DNA of 64,000 bases from Triticum aestivum (lineage: Eukaryota > Streptophyta > Magnoliopsida > Poales > Poaceae), in assembly GCF_018294505.1 (NCBI RefSeq), contig NC_057795.1, positions 522,231,184 through 522,295,183 of the forward strand, in the 5' to 3' direction. This document shows positions 31,902-42,450 of the stretch, in pieces (within the stretch, counting starts at the first letter, position 1; each line of letters opens with the position of its first letter). The notes below the pieces were generated by a model. It worked only from the letters and a program-made list of their open reading frames with translations. It made no database searches and was not told the origin of the DNA. A program made the translations under genes and the position numbers.

Positions 31902-34760
31902 ATATGCGCGAGTAGGCATTCGAGACCCCGCCCTTATGTACACATACGTGGCCGTATTTTCTTTCTTGCACCCTGGCCACTGTACATACGTGTACATGCT
32001 ACGTGCGCGCCTCTACATCGACCAGTATATATGTACGTACACGTCCGCGACCAGAATGACAATGCTACGTACGCTTCAACCAGGTGGGTCCCGCCTGCCA
32101 GGCACTTCCTTGTGTGCGAAGATGTAGCTGGTGGGTCGCAATAGTCAGGGGGGCGAATCATTTTTTTGCCCGGACGCACTTCCTTGCGTGCGAAGGTGTA
32201 GCTGGTGGGTCCCAGCAGTCAGGGGGGAAACATTTTTTTGCGAAATATGGTGGCTCGTCCGGTGGGTCCCCGCTGTGAGGTGGAGGAATAATTATTTTTC
32301 GCGTAATAAGGAGGCACTTCCTTGCGGCCGCCGTGGACCCAGCTGTCAGCCTCTCCACATACAATCCATGTCCGATGTAAGCTGTTCCTTGACCATGTTG
32401 ACCATCCCGCGCCGAGAGCACCAGGGCGGTGGACGACGGTGAGGCCTAGGAAGGGGACGACGCGGAGCCGGGAAAGACGCGGCAGTGGATGCCCACACGT
32501 AGAGGAGTACGAGGGTTCACTGATTCGCTGCGGTGTGAGGCTACCGTCGGTGCAGAATAACAGGGGGTGTGGGTGAGTAGAGGGATGGCCTGGCCAGCGA
32601 TGGGAGTAGTAGGGGGCGGTGAGGCCTCCGCCGCATCGTAGCCGGCCACGGGAGGCAAGAGCACGAGGCATGACCTGCGCTGGTTTGGACGGCTGGAGCA
32701 AGAAGACCAGAGGTTGAAGAAGCACTACGGCCGTTGGATGGACATCGTACGGTCACTGGAGCTAGAATCGTGCATATTGACTAAGTTGACAAAGCCCTCC
32801 GTCCCCGTCAACTTAGTAGGCCCACAAGTCAGCCTGCCACTATACTGGGTCCCAGCTAACAGGGGGAGTATTCATTTTTTTGTGCATAATAAGGAGGCAC
32901 TTCCTTGCGTGTGAAGATATAGCTGGTGGGTCTGAGCTGTCAGCGGTGGTAACGTTTTTTTCGCGAAATACAGAGGCCCTTTCAGCGGGTCCCTGATGTC
33001 AGGTGGAGGAATCATTATTTTGTGCATAATAAGGAGGCATTTCCTTGCGTGCGTCTGTGGACCCAGCTGTCGGCCTCTCCACATACAACCCACTTGAGAT
33101 GCATGTCGGTTGTTGACCACATTGACCAGGCCGCGCCGAGAGCACCAGGGCGGTGGACGACAGCGAGGCCTAGGAAGGGAATGACACGGAGGCAGGGAAG
33201 ACTCGGTAGTTGTTTCCCACGCGGAGGGGAGTACAACTATACGAGGGTTTACTGGTTCATCTGCCGTCGCCGGAGAATAACAGCACGTGTGGGTGAGTAG
33301 AGGGATGGCTAGGCCAGCGATGGGAGTATGGTGGGGCGGTGAGTCCTACGCGGTAGCACAGCTGGCCGCGGGGAGGAGGGAGCAGGCAGTCCCGCCGGCA
33401 CTTGTTTGAGGGCCTGGAGCAGGAAGAGCATAGATTGAAGAAGCACGACGGCCGTTGGATGGACATCCAACAGTCACTGCTTGTGCGTCAACCTTTTTTT
33501 AGGAAAGCCTCAAATCTGTGGAAAACAGCATACAACCCATCTGCCATTATTTCTAATAATTTACAACCCATTTGCTAATTCTTAAGGTTTTTTTGGAGCC
33601 CATATTTATTTTGTTAGCATTACAGCCCATATTGTGGCCACGGTTAAAAAATTATACGAAATTTTGCATATTTCGGTGCGGTTCGAACTGTTTTTAATCC
33701 CGAAATTTTGACTCACATTCAAACTGATTTTAAAAATAAATGTATATCAATATAAAATCCAACAAATTCTCCACGCATAAAATTAATGTAATTTAAAATC
33801 TCGAAATGAAAAAAAAGAGATTTGAAACTAATTGCCGGTTTAAAAATGTGCATCCCATTTCACATTACTGATGGGCCATTTTCTCGGCCAGCCGAATGAA
33901 AGCTCTCCTTGTCTTGAAAGATTTGCAGCCCAACAGGCCTGACAAAGCGACTTACTTGGAAAATCACAAAAAAACTGGGATATGGCCATGGACCCAACTG
34001 TCACATCTCCACGTATAGTACTCTTCCGGTGGAATGTCGTTGACCACATTGACCACGCCGGGCCGAGAGCACCAAGGTGGTGGACGATGGCGAGGCCTAG
34101 GAAGGGGACGACGCGGAGCAGGGGAAGACGCGGAAGTGGATCCCATGCGGAGAGGAGTACGAGGGTTCACTGGTTCGGCTGTGATGTGAGGCTGCCGTCG
34201 CCACAGGGCCTGGCTAGCGGTGGGAGTAGTAGGGGGCGATGAGGCCTCAATGGCAGCATAGCCGGCCACTGGAGGCAGGAGCAGGCGGTCTTCCTGGCAC
34301 TGGTTTGTGCGGCTGGTGCAACAAGAGCAGCGATTGAAGAAGCAGTAGGACCGTTCACTTCAAATCCAACGGTTACTGCTGCTAGAATCGTTTGATGACT
34401 AAGTTGACAAGCCCTGCGTACGCGTCAACTTAGTAGGCCCACGGGTCAGCCTCCCAACTGGTGCGCCCCAGATGTCAGTCGGAGGAATCATTTTTTTTCG
34501 CGTAATAAGGAGGCAGTTGATTGCGTGCGGCCAGGCCAGCGGAGGGAGTAGGGTGGGCCGGGGAAGCCTGCGCGGCATCACAGCGGGCCATAAGAGGAGG
34601 GAGCAGGAAGTCCCGCCGGCACTAGTTTAGGTGGCTGGAGCAGGATGATCGGAGATTGAAGAAGCACGTCGGTCGTTGAATGGACATCCAACAATCACTG
34701 TTGCTAGAATCGTGTGTTCACTCACAAAGCCTTGCGTAAACAAGTCAGCCTCGAAATTTG
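31902..34760. repeat. CACTA 1 internal repeat modules
   Basis: Tandem and dispersed modules of the CACTA host right of gypsy A. Short units with GCACTTCCTTGCGTGCGAAG and GTGGGTCCCAGCAGTCAGGG repeat from 32088. A longer block repeats at about 32330, 33050 and 33975 (TGGACCCAGCTGTCAGCCTC or close variants, GCCGAGAGCACCA-GG-GGTGGACGA, GGCGAGGCCTAGGAAGGG, GAGTACGAGGGTTCACTGG). Two AT-rich stretches (33500-33960 and 34760 on) separate or follow them. No ORF here looks coding. Confidence 0.65.
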
Positions 34761-35829
34761 TGGTGTGTACAGCCCATTTTCTATTATTTTTATTATTTTT
34801 ATAATTTTTACTCATTTTCTAATTCATATGGAATTTATTGCAGCCCATTTTGTATTTTTAGAATTGCTGGCCATTTTCTGTTCAGTACCAGGGTAAAAAA
34901 ATTAATTAGATATGTGGGAAATTTTGAAAATTCGCAAATTTTTGCTGGGGAACGAAATATTCTTAATCCAAAAATTAATAGCCATACTAAAACGAATTTA
35001 AAAATAAATTAGTACTATGTCATGTTAAATCCAATGAAATACATATAAGATATCAGTGAAGAACAAAAACAAAAAAAGAAACTAATATCCCATTTGCTAT
35101 AGTTTTTTTTGGAATTTTCAACCCCTTTTGATATTACTTTTAACGGATATTGACCATACTCTTTGGCCAGGCCGAAATGCATCCCTCATCGTCTTGAAAG
35201 ATTTGCAGCCCAGTAATTTGGAGAAAACAAATAGGCCTAGCTTGTGTATTCTTAAAAAAGAGATACTGGGCTATCTATTTTCCCAAAGAACTGGTGCATG
35301 AGCATTTAGCTTTATTTATTTATTTACTTATTTATGTTTAGGGGACCATGAGCATGTACCTGGGCCGGATTCATGTGATAGATTCCCTTCCAGTTAATTA
35401 TGGGCTTCTCTATTGGGCCTTCATCAGTGGGCTGCATGTTATCAACAAGTGGAAAATGTGTTCCGTATGAAAAATAGTATGAGCTACGTATGGTACGGGG
35501 AACTAAAGGATCGAACCGTGCAACGACTTCCAAAACATTGTGTTTGTCGTTCTAACAACACATTTATTCAACCAACAGACGAAATATACTACTGATTGTA
35601 CATTGAAAACAACAGCAGCAGCAACTAGGGCTGAGGGTGCAACAGAAGCAGTAAGTAGGCCAGAAGGGTGAAGATGCAGCTCTCTCTTCCAAACCAAACA
35701 TCAGCCATCATTACAAAAGGGCTACCAAAAAAGAACAAGTGTATGCATCGAACTAAATAAAGATCCTACTACACCAAGTGTATGCATCTACCTAACTGGC
35801 TCAGTTAGACGTTACTATTTATTAAGCTG
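34761..35829. other. AT-rich tail of CACTA 1 and unassigned sequence
   Basis: 34761-35260 is AT rich, with blocks shared with 33540-33960 (GTCTTGAAAGATTTGCAGCCC occurs near 33912 and 35194), so it is probably CACTA internal. From about 35261 to 35829 I recognise nothing: no gene, no terminal repeat. Confidence 0.45.
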
Positions 35830-37235
35830 TGGAGATTGGCTGACGGCTTGAACCAGATGGGTGCCTGACGGGGGAAACTCCAGCCAGCAGGTCGAAGTCT
35901 GATACTTGCGACCCTCTCTCCTACTTTGGGCTGCAGAGCATGGCGGCACATATCAGGGTATGGTGCATGCAGAGACGCATGGTATGCTGTGTACACACAG
36001 TTTTGCCTGATGAACGAAACCGCGCTGCCATCATGATCCTTGTCGTTGGTTATCTCCTGGTTAATCGGCTAATTCAGTCTGACAAACAGAGAGCGTCTAC
36101 CAAGGTTACTTACCAACCTCTAGTCAAAAATTCCTAAAGGCCCAGAGAAGCTGAGATCCTGCTCAAAGACCTTGCAGTGACTATGATTGTATTCCGGGAA
36201 ACAACACGTCCGGTACGTGCAAACGGCCATCGATCTTTCGTCGTCGTCTGATCGAGCCAGGAACCACCTGCAACTGCCATGCCACTTTTCTTTGGAAGGT
36301 TCTGTGATTAGGAAGGGTAGGGACACCAGGTGGCCTACAACAACATATCAAGTTGGAGTCAAATAAAAAAGGGCTCATGATTTAGTCAATCTTAAGAACA
36401 TCATGTTATGAGCATGAATATTTTTTCAGTAAATGTTGACAGTAATATAAGCAAGCCATCATGATATCATAGGAAAGTAACATACTGCTGTAACAGCTGT
36501 CTGTAGCGATGACTGGAGTAGGCCAGCAATAAGTCCAGCCATAGAAGGAGTCGACATCGTAAATGACGCCCTTGTGTTCAATGGCATCAGAGAACCATGG
36601 AGGATGTATGATCCTGTGATGGACGTGCAGATTTATCCACTTACCGCAGTGACTGTCAGATAGGCGAGACCGCGGTTGAAGAATGCAATTAGCCTGAAGT
36701 CTTTATAATTCACAAATCTTGTGGGCACTTGGCAGATTACAACCTTGAGCAAATCAAACTTGGTATCATGCTGGCTACTGTAAGATTTCGAGTATTCTGG
36801 GCCGCGGTGCCAAAGCAGTGCAGTGTTAATCAAAGGAAGGGGGATCAGTCACCGGGCGTAGACCTCCACGAGCATCCATCTACCGCGACCGTCGACGAGC
36901 ACCATCCAAGACGTGTTCATGTCGACCTAGTACATACCGTTAATGTAGTTGAGGCTGACGGGGATCAGATCATAGTCAAGGGGGTTGATGATCACCACCC
37001 TACGATCGTTATGCTGCATGACACACCGTTTCTAAAGATCAAGCGGCATCAGCAAGCAAGGAGCAGGCTTAAAAAGCTTCGGCCCGAGGGCTTTGAGTAA
37101 ACAGTACAGCCCCGACGAGCACGCGGCGAGCGGCATGGTACTGAGATTGTCCACACGCGAAACAATGAGCTTGATTACCTCTGTGGGGAGCGAATTCCAG
37201 CCACTCTTTCGGCGGACGCTGCTCGATTCTGCCAT
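35830..37235 (-). pseudogene. F-box/DUF295-type protein, decayed
   Basis: Plant F-box proteins with a DUF295 (KIB1-4) domain act as substrate receptors of SCF ubiquitin ligases. The ATG at 37235 is followed by WNSLPTEVIKLIVSRV, a typical F-box start, then KLFKPAPCLLMPLDL and a stop. Further down the minus strand KFDLLKVVICQVPTRFVNY (about 36690-36760) and, in another frame, GKWINLHVHHRIIHPPWF match the DUF295 strand pattern. The end reads PYPDMCRHALQPKVGERV and WSFPRQAPIWFKPSAN at 35830-35960, like the usual C-terminus of these proteins. Multiple stops and frame changes. Part of this could be introns, but the stop right after the F-box argues for a pseudogene. Confidence 0.6.
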
Positions 37236-38099
37236 TGTTAGTGCTTGGGTTTCGGACGAGGGGGGGGGGAGGCGCCTTAGCGGGGATGGAAGATTGGACG
37301 AGATTATGTGTGGACAAAGATGGAGAAGCGAATATGTGCTGCGGGAAGTGGACAACTGATGATGACTACAACACGCCGTTTGACTTACGAGACACATACC
37401 AGCAGCGTAGGGTCATATCGATGCCAGACAACTTGCTTGAGTGATCACAGTACTGGTACTCCCTACAGTACCTACTATAGTACTATGCCCTAACTTGCTT
37501 GAGTAGAGTAGTAGAGTAGGACTCTGCTCTACTACTTGCACTGGAGGAGTAGTATATTCTAATCTAAAATAGTTACAAACTTCAATGCCCGAGCGTGGAA
37601 CGACTACGAACTATGCTCAAAGACTGTGTCTATGTGGTGTTTGGACTTACATGCAAAAAATAGCAAGATGCCCATGCATTGCACGACACACCATCATCAC
37701 CAACTCGGTTTTTTCTCTACTCCTATTCCTATAAAAGACTCAGTTGGTGATGATGGAGGTGAGGAGGCGTGTTCAACTGGGCATGCAATGGACAGCGCAA
37801 CACTATTCGATTTGTTATAAATCACAAAGAAGAGTAGTAGAGACAGAGACTTAAGGGAGGAGCACTAGGTTGTGGGAGATAAGGATGAACGAGGCAAGGC
37901 CTTATCTGTAAATGTGGAGAGAGGTGCGGGTATCTGTTGTAAAATTGTCATAGTTGGCTTTCTATCCGTCAGATATAGATTGGACGGTCCATATTACAAG
38001 ATGGCAGGCATACCATCCTCACGAACTCGGTTTTCTATAAGAGTAGATATAGATAGATAGAAACTAGGGAGTACTATTAAGGACACCATCTACTTCTTC
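37236..38099. other. upstream region with a 66-bp hairpin, no gene
   Basis: Flank of the F-box pseudogene. At 37691-37756 the arms CCATCATCACCAACTCGG and CAGTTGGTGATGATGG form a hairpin with a loop containing CCTATAAAAG. A related half, ACGAACTCGGTTTTCTATAA, is near 38020. Repeated GTAGTAC motifs at 37440-37560. No supported coding sequence. Confidence 0.5.
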
Positions 38100-39158
38100 G
38101 TGTGCTACTCCTGCGCTCCATTCAGCGGCCGCAATGTCCCCTACAGCCACTCCCTCCTGCGCTCCATTCGGCGGGCACTGTTGAAATTTGGGGAGTGCAC
38201 TCTCGCGACTGCTGGCAGCCACGACTTCACCGACGACGAATTCTTCCCCGACCTTTGCAACCTCTTCGTCAACGACATGGGCGACAACCTCAACGCCAAC
38301 GGTGCTACTCCCGTTGCACCATATGTGTTTCTGTCCTTCCTGTTCGAAATAGTGGTAGAATTCATGTTTCTACTCTGTATCCTACTACTATGCTAGTCCA
38401 CATGATTAGTTTCATCTCTGTTATAGCTGTCATGATTTATTTTGTGCTTATTTGGATTAAATCTCGTAGTAACTTGCTCATATATTCAACTGGCTCAACG
38501 TCCCTACAGCCAGTCCCGTTTCATGGACGGCCTGGTCGATGCCTCCAAGGAGCCCTTCGTCCACTGCTATGAGTGCCCGATGCCATTTTGGGGCTCTCCG
38601 GCGGACATGGTGCATCACCTCATGGATGCGTGCAACGGTCACTGCTGGCCCTTGGCGGAGAACATCAAGTACGAGAAGTGCTACTCGTTCACCATGCTGG
38701 AGTCGCTGGAGGATCACTGCCGCCTACTAGTCTCAAAGGAGGACGACAGTGTCTTCCTCTTGATCGTGGGCACCAGCGAGGCCCGCGCAGGCCCCCGCCC
38801 CGTCTCTGTAGTGTGTCTCAGGGGCGATGCCGCTAACGCTGACACTGACACAAGGCCGATGTACGTGTGCGTGTTCAGTGTTACTACCCCTCCGGGTCAG
38901 GTGGGCGGCGACACGGGCCTCATCGAATGAACTTGGACTCTGGGGAGCTGGGACTATCCCGCCGATGTGGACTTGGAAAACCCATGGCATCCTTTACCCG
39001 TCGACGCGGTGCACGGGGACTCCAAGGAGGTTCACCTGGACATACACATTATCAAGTTAAATGTTGATCTTTACTCTTCGCTCAATGTAATCCGATGTCT
39101 AAGCATGTGGAGACTTCCATGCAGGATCTTGCTCTATTGGAGTATCGCACATGAATAA
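38100..39158 (+). pseudogene. SINA-like E3 ligase C-terminal fragment
   Basis: The reading from 38511 resembles the substrate-binding part of plant SINA-like ubiquitin ligases: FWGSPADMVHHLMDACNGH, then RLLVSKEDDSVFLLIVG, RPVSVVCLRGDAANADT, PMYVCVFSVTTP. After a stop at about 38928 the other frame gives NPWHPLPVDAVHGDSKEVH and LDIHIIKLN, which matches the family's final strand. TACAG before 38511 could be a splice acceptor. The upstream open piece at 38100-38395 (SIRRALLKFGECTLATAGS) does not look like a RING finger and is unassigned. No RING domain is visible, so this is a fragment with at least one frameshift. Confidence 0.55.
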
Positions 39159-40100
39159 AAGTGTATCCGTTTATGGTTTAGTCTAGAATCTTCCATGTAT
39201 GAATTTTTACTACAGTACTGGTGAAAGACTTACAGTGAACCATTTCTTACATCTCCTCTGCCCCCTTGCAAGTCATCCTGATTTAATCCCTCTGTCTAGG
39301 TGTATAAGGGCATGGTTAATATTACTTAATAGTATAGCCAACTGTTGACCATAAGAAAGTGCCATGTCATCAGTAGCCAATATGTATAACAATCGATACT
39401 CAAAAACTAATTCTTAAAGAACATTTCTTGCAAAGCACAATAAGTGTTATTTCTTCACAAGTTTTGGATGCAGGTTGAACAGTTGAATGCTTTTGTTTGC
39501 AAAAGATACCTTTTTATCTATTTCACCCAGATGTTTGTGAGCTCTAGAGATGAAATAATATCCGAAGAAACCTATCGATACCCGTTACATATGAGATGAC
39601 CCCTACATCCTTTGTCAAAATAAACAACTCCCCGATCAATGCATTTCGCTCTTCGGTGCAACGCACGGGCACCTTATTACTATAGATTAGTACGCCCAAA
39701 AATTGAACTAACATTATATATAGTACGATAAATAGTGATGCATGTCACCTAAAATTATATCATTCAAAACTATGTTCAAATACGAATCCAACGATATAGT
39801 TTTTGTTGTCATGCACTAACATTTTGTCAGTTAAATCTTCAGTCAAATTCAATGGGGGACTAATAAACCACGACCGATGTAGTACAAGTGTAGAGGGAGG
39901 CGCTGCACGGGAGTCTCACCTCTCACCCCGCTCGTGGCGCGGCAGTAAAGCCGTCATATCACAAAACCCAACCACTCCAAGTAATAAGTGGCCTGGTAAA
40001 ATAAACGGACAAGCAACCATCACATCCTTCCGTCTTTTTTGCATTTCATCTCTCTGCATTTCCTTTCGCTGGTTCATCTGCACATTCGATCCCTAGCTAC
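39159..40100. other. intergenic, one partial Stowaway-like end
   Basis: AT-rich sequence without a gene. 39810-39895 (AACATTTTGTCAGTTAAATC, AATGGGGGACTAATAAACCA) is the same kind of terminus as the MITE at 40211-40722, but I cannot define its other end. An isolated CCCTCTGTCTAGGTGTATAA near 39291 resembles a Stowaway end without a partner. Confidence 0.45.
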
Positions 40101-40210
40101 TACTCCTAGGGCCAGTTCTTTTGGCGACTTCCCCAACTTTTCCCATAAGACTACTCAAAGTGGAGAGTAACAATAAGGCGCCTCACTCATTTATTCGGGT
40201 TTCTAAACTA

Positions 40211-40722
40211 CTACTGCGTCCTAGTTTATTCCTCACCATTGTAATTTGTGCTAAATTTTGACCAAAGATTTAACTGATAAAATGTTACTCCCTCCGTCTA
40301 GGTGTGTAAGTCATCTTACGAAAACCAAATAATCCCAAAACACTTAGGCGCGGTGCATTAGCTTCTACCTCGTTTCTTGTTTCTTGACACTTAGGCGCGG
40401 TGCATGAACTTCTACCTCATTTCTTGGTTCTTGACATATCAACCAATAAGAGATAAAGAGTGTGCATGCTTTTAATGACTTGAGATATCAAACACGGCAT
40501 GCATTTGTTAGTTCATTGCATGCAATACTATTAATTAGCAAATAAACATTAACGTTTCTCGTTTTATCCTCCTCCTTGGTCACGGTGCAGAGCCTATGAT
40601 GACTTACTCACCTAGACGGATGGAGTAGTGCATGTGACATGCACTAACATTTCATTAGTTAAATTTATGATCAAAATTTTACACAGATTACAATGGGGAC
40701 CAATAAACCAGGACGGAGGTAG
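40211..40722. mobile_element. Stowaway-like MITE nested in the hAT-like MITE
   Basis: Ends CTACTGCGTCCTAGTTTATT and (reversed) CTACCTCCGTCCTGGTTTAT, flanked by TA on each side. The wording with TTTATTGGTC, CAAATTTTGACC and TAACTAATGAAATGTTA matches a common Triticeae Stowaway type. It is interrupted by the element at 40288-40625. Confidence 0.7.
40288..40625. mobile_element. Stowaway MITE (338 bp), innermost of three
   Basis: Inverted ends CTCCCTCCGTCTAGGTGTGT and (reversed) CTCCATCCGTCTAGGTGAGT, TA duplications at 40286-40287 and 40626-40627. Compared with its relative at 43216-43506 it has an extra copy of a roughly 45-bp internal block (CACTTAGGCGCGGTGCAT at about 40342 and 40388). Confidence 0.88.
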
Positions 40723-40776
40723 TAGTTATGGGATTATTAATCTAGAAGCCTAAAAGAACTGCCCCTGGTACTCCTA

Positions 40777-41085
40777 CTAGTAGTAGTACTCAAGTTGGAA
40801 TTCCAATTGCATGGCACAACTTCTTAGGCAAAAAAATCGATACAAGGTGTAGGAAGCGGTTTCGGAATTTGCATGCCTTTCCAACCAGTGAGATACTCCG
40901 TACAAAGTACGACGGAGAAATAACCATAGAGAAGGAAGCTAAAAGTATACAATCAAACGAGCATTTTTGCATTTGTTTTGCATTGAATCGTTTCACAAGC
41001 TTGACTAGTGCTATTTTTCTACTTTTACAAAAACCACATTGTAATGTTAAAACATGCATTTGCACGTACATAAGTAATAGTAGTA
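40777..41085. other. intergenic, nothing recognised
   Basis: About 300 bp between MITEs. No ORF with recognisable similarity, no terminal repeats. Confidence 0.5.
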
Positions 41086-41171
41086 TTCCTTCCGTCTAGG
41101 TGTATAAGTCTTCCCTCCTTCTTGGTCACGGTGCACAACCAAAGATGACTTATAGACCTGGACGGAGGGAG
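41086..41171. mobile_element. short Stowaway MITE (86 bp)
   Basis: Ends TTCCTTCCGTCTAGGTGTAT and (reversed) CTCCCTCCGTCCAGGTCTAT, flanked by TA. Shares TCCTTCTTGGTCACGGTGCA with the two longer copies, so it is an internal-deletion form of the same family. Confidence 0.82.
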
Positions 41172-41401
41172 TAGCATAGTCTGCAAGCATATATCGAGAG
41201 AGACGTGTAGTGCGATAGTATATAGTAAAGTTTGTGCTATATGCACGTACTTGCAAAATGCATATGAATGCACAATGTTTCCAAACTTTCCCTTTTACAT
41301 ACTTAATTAAGGACGCTAAAAATTCCTCAACGTTCGGGATTTATCATTTGCGTCCCAAAACTAATGAGATCGCCTTACAAAACAAAAATTATACTCCTCC
41401 T

Positions 41402-42253
41402 AAAAGCCACGACGCTTGGAGGAGCGCTTGCGGCGCGCCACGAGTTCCCTAGTGCGCGGCCGTTTCCCAACGCGCTGACACAACGCCTCTTCCTCAGCCT
41501 CGCAACTCGCAAGGTTCTGATTGGCGGCTTGCCGGCAGGCGCGCGCGATCTCACCGGTGTGGTGATCCGGCGCCAACAGGTACTCCTCCTCACTGGAAGC
41601 GTGCACCCGGTCCACGTACCGCCAAGCGTAGATGAGGCGCTTGGGCCCGACTGCATTCAGGGCATCGGCACGGGTGTCCTCCGCCACCCTCACGGACCTC
41701 GCACAAGCCTTCAGCCAAAGAGCCAATTGCTTGGCTCTCTCGGATGCGACATAGGCCCCCTAGGCAGCTTGTTCCGCGGTGCCCTTCTCTTCCTCGGCCT
41801 TCTTCTCCGCCTCTATTTTGGCGCACTCTGCTGGAGGCAAAGCCTCCCACAAGGCGACATCCATCTCTTTACAAAGCTCCTCAAGGCTGGGGGGCTCGGC
41901 GGGCGGCGCGGCGTTCTCCTCATAGCGGGGAGCCGACGCGTCCTCCAACGCATGTGCTGGCGAGATTGGGAGCGCCGGCGCGTCCACCTCGACACGTCGC
42001 GGCGAGGAGCGGAATGCCGATGCGTCCTGCTTGACTAGTGGCGGCGAGGAACTGAACAGCGACGCGTCGCGTCGTGGCGAGGAGCGGAACGCCTACGCGT
42101 TCTCCTCGACTAGTGGCGGTGACGAACGGAACGGCGACACATCGCGTAGCGGCAAGGAGCGGAACACCGACGTGTCCTCCTCGACTAGTGGCGGCGAGGA
42201 ACGGAATGACGATGCGTGACCGCCTGCGCGGTGCAGCGAGGGGCGATGCCATG
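41402..42253 (-). pseudogene. unrecognised protein with tandem SSPPLVEED repeats, two stops
   Basis: I do not recognise the family. The frame that runs longest on the minus strand has imperfect repeats of the type FRSSPPLVEED / FRSSPRRDAS over 42010-42220. It then goes through an acidic part PSLEELCKEMDVALWEALP and AECAKIEAEKKAEEEKG and ends LALWLKACARSVRVAEDTRA ... KRPRTRELVARRKRSSKR at 41400. Two in-frame TAG codons interrupt it, near 42093 and 41760. An alternative ATG frame at 42253 (MASPLAAPRRRSRIVIP) is open for 111 codons but looks like a shifted reading of the same repeats. A TATA box lies 54 bases upstream of that ATG. The Lys/Arg-rich end suggests nuclear location. Could be a recently dead species-restricted gene. 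Confidence 0.5.
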
Positions 42254-42306
42254 GTGGTCGACGTGAGACTGAGGGGGAGGAGATAGCGATGTCGTGGGAG
42301 GCGCAA

Positions 42307-42314
42307 TATTTATA
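42307..42314 (-). promoter_or_regulatory. TATA box of the repeat-protein pseudogene
   Basis: Minus strand CGCTATAAATATTGCGCC, 54 bases before the ATG at 42253. A good plant TATA core with GC-rich flanks. Confidence 0.55.
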
Positions 42315-42359
42315 GCGAGGAATGGCACACCTACGTAAGATATGGATTGAGCTGCACTG

Positions 42360-42450
42360 ACTTAACTGCAGGTCCAGTTGTGTCACTGGCATGTGGGCCA
42401 GACCCCTATTGGGCCCATATGTTAGTGACCCAATGCACCTGCAGTTAAGT
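42360..42450. repeat. 91-bp fold-back element
   Basis: Arms ACTTAACTGCAGGTCCAG and (reversed) ACTTAACTGCAGGTGCAT continue inward with GTGTCACTGGCATGTGGGCC against GGGTCACTAACATATGGGCC, around a loop of about 10 bases. It lies just upstream of the TATA box of the preceding pseudogene. Either a tiny MITE or an inserted regulatory hairpin. Confidence 0.75.

Larger units (their letters stand above)
22163..35260 (+). mobile_element. CACTA transposon 1, interrupted by gypsy A; right end not found
   Basis: Starts CACTACAAAAAAAGACACAT inside the Copia leader, the hallmark terminus of CACTA elements. Subterminal repeats follow: CTAACTGAACCCGAGCGA at 22510-22650, GGATGAACAG-type repeats at 22680-22960, a roughly 71-bp unit (TTTTGCGGTACGCCACACCC) at 22977-23280, then after the gypsy insertion GTGGGTCCCAGCAGTCAGGG modules from 32088. 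The same order is seen in CACTA 2 at 43927. No transposase ORF is visible. No inverted CACTA end was found, so the right limit is only where similarity to CACTA 2-like modules fades. Confidence 0.62.
40109..40768. mobile_element. hAT-like MITE with 8-bp TSD, carrying two nested MITEs
   Basis: Inverted ends GGGCCAGTTCTTTTGG and CTAAAAGAACTGCCCCTGG are flanked by TACTCCTA at 40101-40108 and 40769-40776, an 8-bp duplication as expected for hAT transposons. Without the inserts the element is under 150 bp. No coding capacity. Confidence 0.72.

Noticed and set aside
32219..32725. 168-codon minus-strand ORF in CACTA 1
   Set aside because: Overlaps repeat modules present several times in both CACTA copies; no domain.
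35761..35780. Possible inverted CACTA terminus (TACTACACC) for element 1
   Set aside because: Only a few bases match; the expected reversed end with a T run before GTAGTG is not there.
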